NCBI GenBank assembly: GCA_018399285.1 | Contig: JAGYOW010000007.1 | Coordinates: 1-64,000, forward strand | Direction: 5' to 3' | Length of the DNA: 64,000 nt | Source: Desulfotignum sp. | GTDB lineage: Bacteria > Desulfobacterota > Desulfobacteria > Desulfobacterales > Desulfobacteraceae | Program-made: the position numbers and the translations under genes | The notes under the pieces: generated by a model | Told to the model about the DNA's origin: nothing | What the model saw: only the letters and a program-made list of their open reading frames with translations | Databases searched by the model: none | In this document: positions 59,793 to 64,000 of the stretch, piece after piece | Layout: every line of letters starts with the position of its first letter | Numbering within the stretch: position 1 is the stretch's first letter

Positions 59793-60362
59793 ATGCACCT
59801 GACAGACATACGCGAAAAACTGGCGGCCCGGCCGGACCTGACCCGGCACCTGGCGCAGGTCAAGGAACAGATGGCCACCTGCATCCAGTGCGGGACCTGT
59901 TCGAGCTCCTGTCCCAATGCCGGATTCATGGATATGACGCCCCGGCGCATGTGGCGGGCCGTGCTGACGGACCGGGTGGACATGGTTTTTTCCAGCCAGA
60001 CGTTCATGCTGTGTGCCAGCTGTTATGTGTGTACCCTGCGCTGCCCCCGGGGACTGCCTTTGACCGATGCCATGGCCGAACTCAAGCAGGTGGCGTTTGC
60101 CCTGGACCTGGATCGGTTCAGGCGGTCCACGCGGTTTTATCGGGCATTTATGGACAATATCCGTCAATACGGCCGGGTCCGGGAAACCGAAATGATGGCC
60201 CGGTATTTTCTGGCGGTCAAAGACCCCCGGGTGCCCATGTCATACACGGGCATGGGCATCAAGCTCATGGCTAAACACAAACTGCACCCGCATTTTCCCA
60301 CCCTGGGACCGGGCCGGCTGGGGCCGCTGTTTGAACGGGCAACGCAACAACAGGAGCAATGA
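59793..60362 (+). CDS. hdrC: Heterodisulfide reductase subunit C-like protein
   Basis: The 189-residue protein has two 4Fe-4S motifs, CIQCGTCSSSCP (30-41) and CASCYVCTLRCP (74-85), as in HdrC. It carries electrons from HdrA to HdrB. No membrane helix is predicted. Start 59793 has AAAGGAG five bases upstream; the nearby GTG at 59787 is less likely. Confidence 0.93.
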   Translation: MHLTDIREKLAARPDLTRHLAQVKEQMATCIQCGTCSSSCPNAGFMDMTPRRMWRAVLTDRVDMVFSSQTFMLCASCYVCTLRCPRGLPLTDAMAELKQVAFALDLDRFRRSTRFYRAFMDNIRQYGRVRETEMMARYFLAVKDPRVPMSYTGMGIKLMAKHKLHPHFPTLGPGRLGPLFERATQQQEQ

Positions 60363-60363
60363 C

Positions 60364-61206
60364 ATGGACTATCTGTATTATCCGGGCTGCTCCCTGGAAG
60401 GCACAGCCAACGAATATGATCTTTCCTGCCGGGAACTGTTCAAGGCCCTGGGGGATTGCCTGACCGACATCCCGGACTGGACCTGCTGCGGGGCCACAGC
60501 AGCCCAGTGCGTGGACGCGTTTCTTTCCGTGGTGCTGCCGGCCCGGAATCTGGCCCTGGCGGAAAAAACCGATACCGGCCTGGATGTGCTGGTCCCGTGC
60601 AGCGCCTGTTACCTGAACCTGAAAAAAGCCCGGCAGGATCTGCTGGAAAACAGTGCCCTGCAGGCTCGGGTGAACCAGGTGCTGGCGCCGGACGAACTGG
60701 CGGTTAACGCCTCCGTGCGGGTCCGGCATCTCCTGGATGTGCTGAGCCGGGACGGGGCCGTGGACCGGGTGGCCGAACTGGCGGAAAATCGCATGAAAGG
60801 GTTCGTGGTTGCGCCATATTACGGATGTCAGTGTCTGCGGCCTTTTGCGGAGTTCGATGACCCGGAACAGCCCCGGTCCATGGATGCCCTGATCCGGGCC
60901 ACGGGCGCGGATGTGCTGGCATGGGACATGGGAGGGGTGTGTTGCGGGGCTTCCACGGCCACCACCAAACCCCAGGTGGGAAAGGAACTGGTGGGCCGGA
61001 TTCTGGATCAGGCAGGGGATGCCCATGCCGTGGTGACCGTGTGCCCCATGTGCCAGATGAACCTGGAGCGGTTCCAGCCCCGGCCCGTGCCGGTCCTGTA
61101 TCTGCCGCAGTTTTTAGGGTTGGCCCTGGGACTGTCCGGCAAGTCTCTGGGCTGTGACATGAATCTGTCCGATATCAAACCGGTGCTGTCCCGGGTGGCT
61201 TCATGA
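60364..61206 (+). CDS. hdrB: Heterodisulfide reductase subunit B-like protein
   Basis: The 280-residue protein has both CCG domains of HdrB. The first has CSLEG..., CCGAT (41-43) and CSACYL (79-82); the second has YYGCQCLRP (155-157), GVCCGAS (193-194) and CPMCQM. These Cys bind the two non-cubane 4Fe-4S clusters that reduce a disulfide. The physiological disulfide in sulfate reducers is not known (DsrC is a candidate). It overlaps the kinase gene by four bases. Confidence 0.94.
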   Translation: MDYLYYPGCSLEGTANEYDLSCRELFKALGDCLTDIPDWTCCGATAAQCVDAFLSVVLPARNLALAEKTDTGLDVLVPCSACYLNLKKARQDLLENSALQARVNQVLAPDELAVNASVRVRHLLDVLSRDGAVDRVAELAENRMKGFVVAPYYGCQCLRPFAEFDDPEQPRSMDALIRATGADVLAWDMGGVCCGASTATTKPQVGKELVGRILDQAGDAHAVVTVCPMCQMNLERFQPRPVPVLYLPQFLGLALGLSGKSLGCDMNLSDIKPVLSRVAS

Positions 61207-63503
61207 ACCATTTGTTGAATTATTTCCGGCACAGCCTGGTGTTCCGGCTCATTTTCATTGTCAGCCTGACAGTGGTTCTGTCCATTTCGTTGTGGGCCTT
61301 TGTCAATGTCAGAAATTTCAAGGCCCGGAACATGGAAAACCATATCGCGTCAACGGACCGGCTGAGCAATTCCATCAAACTGGGGACCCATTATGCCATG
61401 ATGCTCAATTCCCGGGACGACATCAACCAGATCATCAACAATATCGCCCGCCAGCCCGGGATTGAAAACATCCGCATCTACAACAAGGAAGGCCAGATCA
61501 AATTCACCAATCAGCCCCATGAGGTGGAGCAGTTTGTGGATATCAAGGCCGTGGCCTGTGATATCTGCCATAAAAAGGATCCCGCACCCTCAACAATCTC
61601 TCTTAAGGAACGGACCCGGATCATTCAGTCTTCGGAAGGACACCGGCTTTTGGGCATTGTGCAGCCCATCCGCAATGACCCGGGGTGCGCCACCAGTGAC
61701 TGCCATTTTCATTCTAAAGATCAGACCATTTTAGGGGCACTGGATGTGGTGGTGTCCTTGAAAGAAACCGATGCCCAGGTGGTGAAAATGGAACAAGGGG
61801 TTTTCAGCCTGGCGTTTTTCACGATTCTGATCACCTCGGTCATCATTTTTTTCACCACGTTGTTTTTTGTGAAAAAACCCATCATCAAGCTGGTGGAAGG
61901 CACCCGCCGGATTGCCAGCGGTGATTACGAGGCAGACATCGATATCGGCCGGGCCCATGAAATTCAGCCCTTAGGCAAAGCGATCCAGCAGATGGGCAAA
62001 AAAATCGGAGCCCATCAGGCAGCCCTCAAAAAACAGAAAAACGAATACCAGGCATTGTTTGACAATGCCCCGTGCATGATCGCGGTGCAGGATAAAAATT
62101 TCCGGCTGATCCAGTACAACCGGGCGTTCAAGGAACGGTTCGATCCCCGGCCCGGTGATTACTGCTATTCGGTTTATAAAGGGCTGGATCATCAATGCCC
62201 GGACTGCCCCGTGGAAAAAACTTTTGCCGACGGCCAGTCCCACTACGGGGAGACGGAAGGGGTCGGCCGCAAGGGCCAGAAAAAGCACTGGATCTTCATC
62301 ACCGCGCCCATGCGGGATGAAAACGGTGACATTGTGGCAGGCATGGAAATGAGCATCGACATCACCCAGCGCAGACACCTGGAACAGGATTTGAAAAAAT
62401 CGGAAGAAAAATACCACGCCATTTTCAACAATATTTTCAATCCTGTATTTGTGGTGGACCAGGAATCACTTGAAATTCTGGACTGCAATATCAAAGCCGT
62501 GGACCTGTATCATGCCGGCGGAAAAAACCTGACGGGAAAATTGTTCAGTGATTTTTTCCCTCGAGAGGATCAGGCGCACATGATCCGTCAGGTGAAATCC
62601 AAAAAAGAGATCTCCAAAGTCCAGCATATCAAGGCGGACGGCAGAAAAATCGATGTGGACATGTGGGTGGCCCCGGCGGAATACTCGGGTCAGAACGTGT
62701 TTCTGATCACCATCAATGACATCACCCTGCGTCTGGAAACCGAGCAGCACCTGCTCCATGCCAGCAAAATGGCCACTTTGGGCGAGATGTCCACGGGCAT
62801 CGCCCATGAGTTGAATCAGCCCTTGTCGGTCATTAAATCTTCGGCCAGTTTCTGCCTGCGAAAGATTCATAATCAGGAGTCTATTTCAGAAGAGATTTTC
62901 CACAAACTGATCGGAAAAATCGACATCAATGTGGACCGGGCCGACAAAATCATCCAGCACATGCGCCAGTTTGCCAGAAAATCCGATATCAGGCTGGTGA
63001 GAACCCGGATCAATGACGTGATCCAGCAGACCTTTGACATGCTCAATCAGCAGTTGAAAATCCGGGGGATCCAGGTATTATGGGAGAAGAACGATGCGTT
63101 GCCCGAGATCCAGGCGGACCCGGACCGCCTGGAACAGGTTTTCATCAACCTGGTGATGAATGCCAAGGATGCCATTGAAGCCAAATGGGAGGCCCGGGGA
63201 AGCGGTGATGACGGCAAAGACCGGATTATGATCCATACGTTTGTGGCCAATGACAAGGTGGTTGTTCAGGTGAGCGACACAGGCATCGGAATCCGGAAAG
63301 AGGCAAAAGACCGTTTGTTTGAACCGTTTTTCACCACCAAGGAAGTAGGCAAGGGAACGGGCCTGGGCCTGTCCATCTCCTATGGGATCGTCAAGGACTG
63401 CAAGGGAGATATTCAGGTGGACACTCCTCCGGACGGCGGCGCAAAATTCACCCTGATATTTCCGGTTCCCGAAGCAACGGACGAAGATATCGAATATGCC
63501 TGA
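61203..63503 (+). CDS. Membrane sensor kinase with c-type haem motifs and two PAS domains
   Basis: The 766-residue kinase has a first membrane helix (about 12-33), a periplasmic domain (34-200), a second helix (201-223), HAMP, PAS 1 (285-390, with Cys pair CPDC), PAS 2 (402-510), the dimerisation motif [10 protein letters not shown] (His535) and HATPase ([28 protein letters not shown]). The periplasmic domain has CDICH (119-123) and CATSDCH (162-168), a CXXCH and a CX4CH haem site. It should sense redox state or a gas. Its gene overlaps hdrB (ATGA), so sensor and enzyme are co-translated. Confidence 0.9.
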   Translation: MNHLLNYFRHSLVFRLIFIVSLTVVLSISLWAFVNVRNFKARNMENHIASTDRLSNSIKLGTHYAMMLNSRDDINQIINNIARQPGIENIRIYNKEGQIKFTNQPHEVEQFVDIKAVACDICHKKDPAPSTISLKERTRIIQSSEGHRLLGIVQPIRNDPGCATSDCHFHSKDQTILGALDVVVSLKETDAQVVKMEQGVFSLAFFTILITSVIIFFTTLFFVKKPIIKLVEGTRRIASGDYEADIDIGRAHEIQPLGKAIQQMGKKIGAHQAALKKQKNEYQALFDNAPCMIAVQDKNFRLIQYNRAFKERFDPRPGDYCYSVYKGLDHQCPDCPVEKTFADGQSHYGETEGVGRKGQKKHWIFITAPMRDENGDIVAGMEMSIDITQRRHLEQDLKKSEEKYHAIFNNIFNPVFVVDQESLEILDCNIKAVDLYHAGGKNLTGKLFSDFFPREDQAHMIRQVKSKKEISKVQHIKADGRKIDVDMWVAPAEYSGQNVFLITINDITLRLETEQHLLHASKMATLGEMSTGIAHELNQPLSVIKSSASFCLRKIHNQESISEEIFHKLIGKIDINVDRADKIIQHMRQFARKSDIRLVRTRINDVIQQTFDMLNQQLKIRGIQVLWEKNDALPEIQADPDRLEQVFINLVMNAKDAIEAKWEARGSGDDGKDRIMIHTFVANDKVVVQVSDTGIGIRKEAKDRLFEPFFTTKEVGKGTGLGLSISYGIVKDCKGDIQVDTPPDGGAKFTLIFPVPEATDEDIEYA

Positions 63504-63515
63504 AAGGAGGCGTTC

Positions 63516-64000
63516 ATGGACAAGACACCCTTCACCATTCTGATCGTGGACGATGAAGAAGATATCAGAGAGGTGCTTGAGATCGCGCTCATGGACATGG
63601 GGCATGAAGTGCTTTTGGCCCCGGACGGGAAAAAAGCCCTGGAACTGTTTGAAGACCATCATCCGTCCATTGTGATCACGGATATCAAAATGCCGGTCAT
63701 GGGCGGTATTGAACTGCTCAAACAGGTGAAACGCCGATCTCCGGACACGCAGGTGATCATGATCACCGGACACGGGGACATGGATCTCACCATTGACAGC
63801 CTGAAATTCGGGGCCACGGATTTCATTACCAAACCCGTGAACGTGGACATCCTGGAAATAGCTGTGACCAAGGCCGTGGATCAGCTCATTGCCCAGCAGA
63901 AACTGGTGGAATATACCCAGAAACTGGAACTGCTGGTGCTGGAAAAATCCAAACTCACGGATCATTTATCCTCTTTAGGCCTGATGCTGGGCACGGTATC
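63516..64000 (+). CDS. Response regulator (possibly receiver-kinase hybrid), cut by the window end
   Basis: The visible 161 residues hold a receiver domain: LIVDDEED, phosphorylated Asp in VITDIKMPVMGG, Thr in MITGHGD, Lys-Pro in ITKPVNVD. It continues into a helical region similar to that of the hybrid at 50402, so a kinase part may follow. AAAGGAGG precedes the ATG, 12 bases after the haem-kinase stop. It is the obvious partner of that kinase. Confidence 0.88.
   Translation, partial: MDKTPFTILIVDDEEDIREVLEIALMDMGHEVLLAPDGKKALELFEDHHPSIVITDIKMPVMGGIELLKQVKRRSPDTQVIMITGHGDMDLTIDSLKFGATDFITKPVNVDILEIAVTKAVDQLIAQQKLVEYTQKLELLVLEKSKLTDHLSSLGLMLGTV

Noticed and set aside
1-64000. CRISPR arrays, prophage, rRNA genes or additional tRNAs
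   Set aside because: No regularly spaced repeats, phage structural genes or rRNA sequences were seen on reading; only one tRNA could be supported.

Overview
The window looks like the chromosome of a strictly anaerobic sulfate-reducing bacterium of the Desulfobacterota, most like the Desulfobacteraceae. This is inferred from gene content: Hdr/Mvh-type flavin-based electron-bifurcation genes, an Rnf complex with its own multihaem cytochrome, genes like the orange-protein (ORP) operons of Desulfovibrio, a selenocysteine-containing SelD, a TRAP transporter and several c-type cytochromes. The genus cannot be fixed from the sequence.

Layout. 1-1437: a complete IS3-family element with 28-bp terminal repeats. 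1540-6738: minus-strand genes for manganese efflux (mntP), a DsrE protein, a pentahaem cytochrome, several small proteins and fumarase (fumC). 6787-8116: an MFS transporter gene broken by frameshifts. 8373-18819: a TetR-controlled plus-strand catabolic operon with a TRAP transporter, enoyl-CoA hydratase, PaaK-like CoA ligase, TIGR03084 protein and a three-gene biotin-dependent acyl-CoA carboxylase. 18820-26927: apbE, a radical SAM protein, a transposase remnant, a hydrolase, a DUF362 ferredoxin protein, an MFS transporter and a glutamate-dehydrogenase-like protein fused to CBS domains. 27060-32956: split purine-synthesis genes (IMP cyclohydrolase and AICAR formyltransferase), an RNase II/R protein, an Smr protein and mltG. 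32985-38022: cytochrome-rnfCDGEA with no rnfB, then rseC. 38132-41457: tRNA-Asn, selD (Sec), yedF and cfa. 41466-46860: a NarL-type two-component system, a DUF547 protein, an rRNA methyltransferase and a PocR-domain protein.

47052-64000 is the most unusual part. Two divergent operons each begin with a sigma-54 promoter. The minus-strand operon encodes a degenerate receiver, two ferredoxin-containing MinD ATPases and two NifX-like proteins, as in ORP operons. The plus-strand operon encodes a receiver-kinase hybrid, an HdrA carrying a complete GltD/NfnB-like NAD(P)H oxidoreductase, MvhD, an FrhB/FdhB-like iron-sulfur protein, a double HdrA in which a phospho-receiver domain replaces the usual internal ferredoxin, HdrC, HdrB, a sensor kinase with c-type haem motifs in its periplasmic domain, and a further response regulator cut by the window end.

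The working model is an electron-bifurcating heterodisulfide-reductase-like complex that may use NAD(P)H and may be controlled directly by phosphorylation of its own flavoprotein, with a haem-based redox sensor encoded in the same transcript. Rnf, ApbE (which flavinylates Rnf subunits) and the cytochromes elsewhere in the window belong to the same energy-conservation theme. Functions are inferred from sequence motifs and gene order only.
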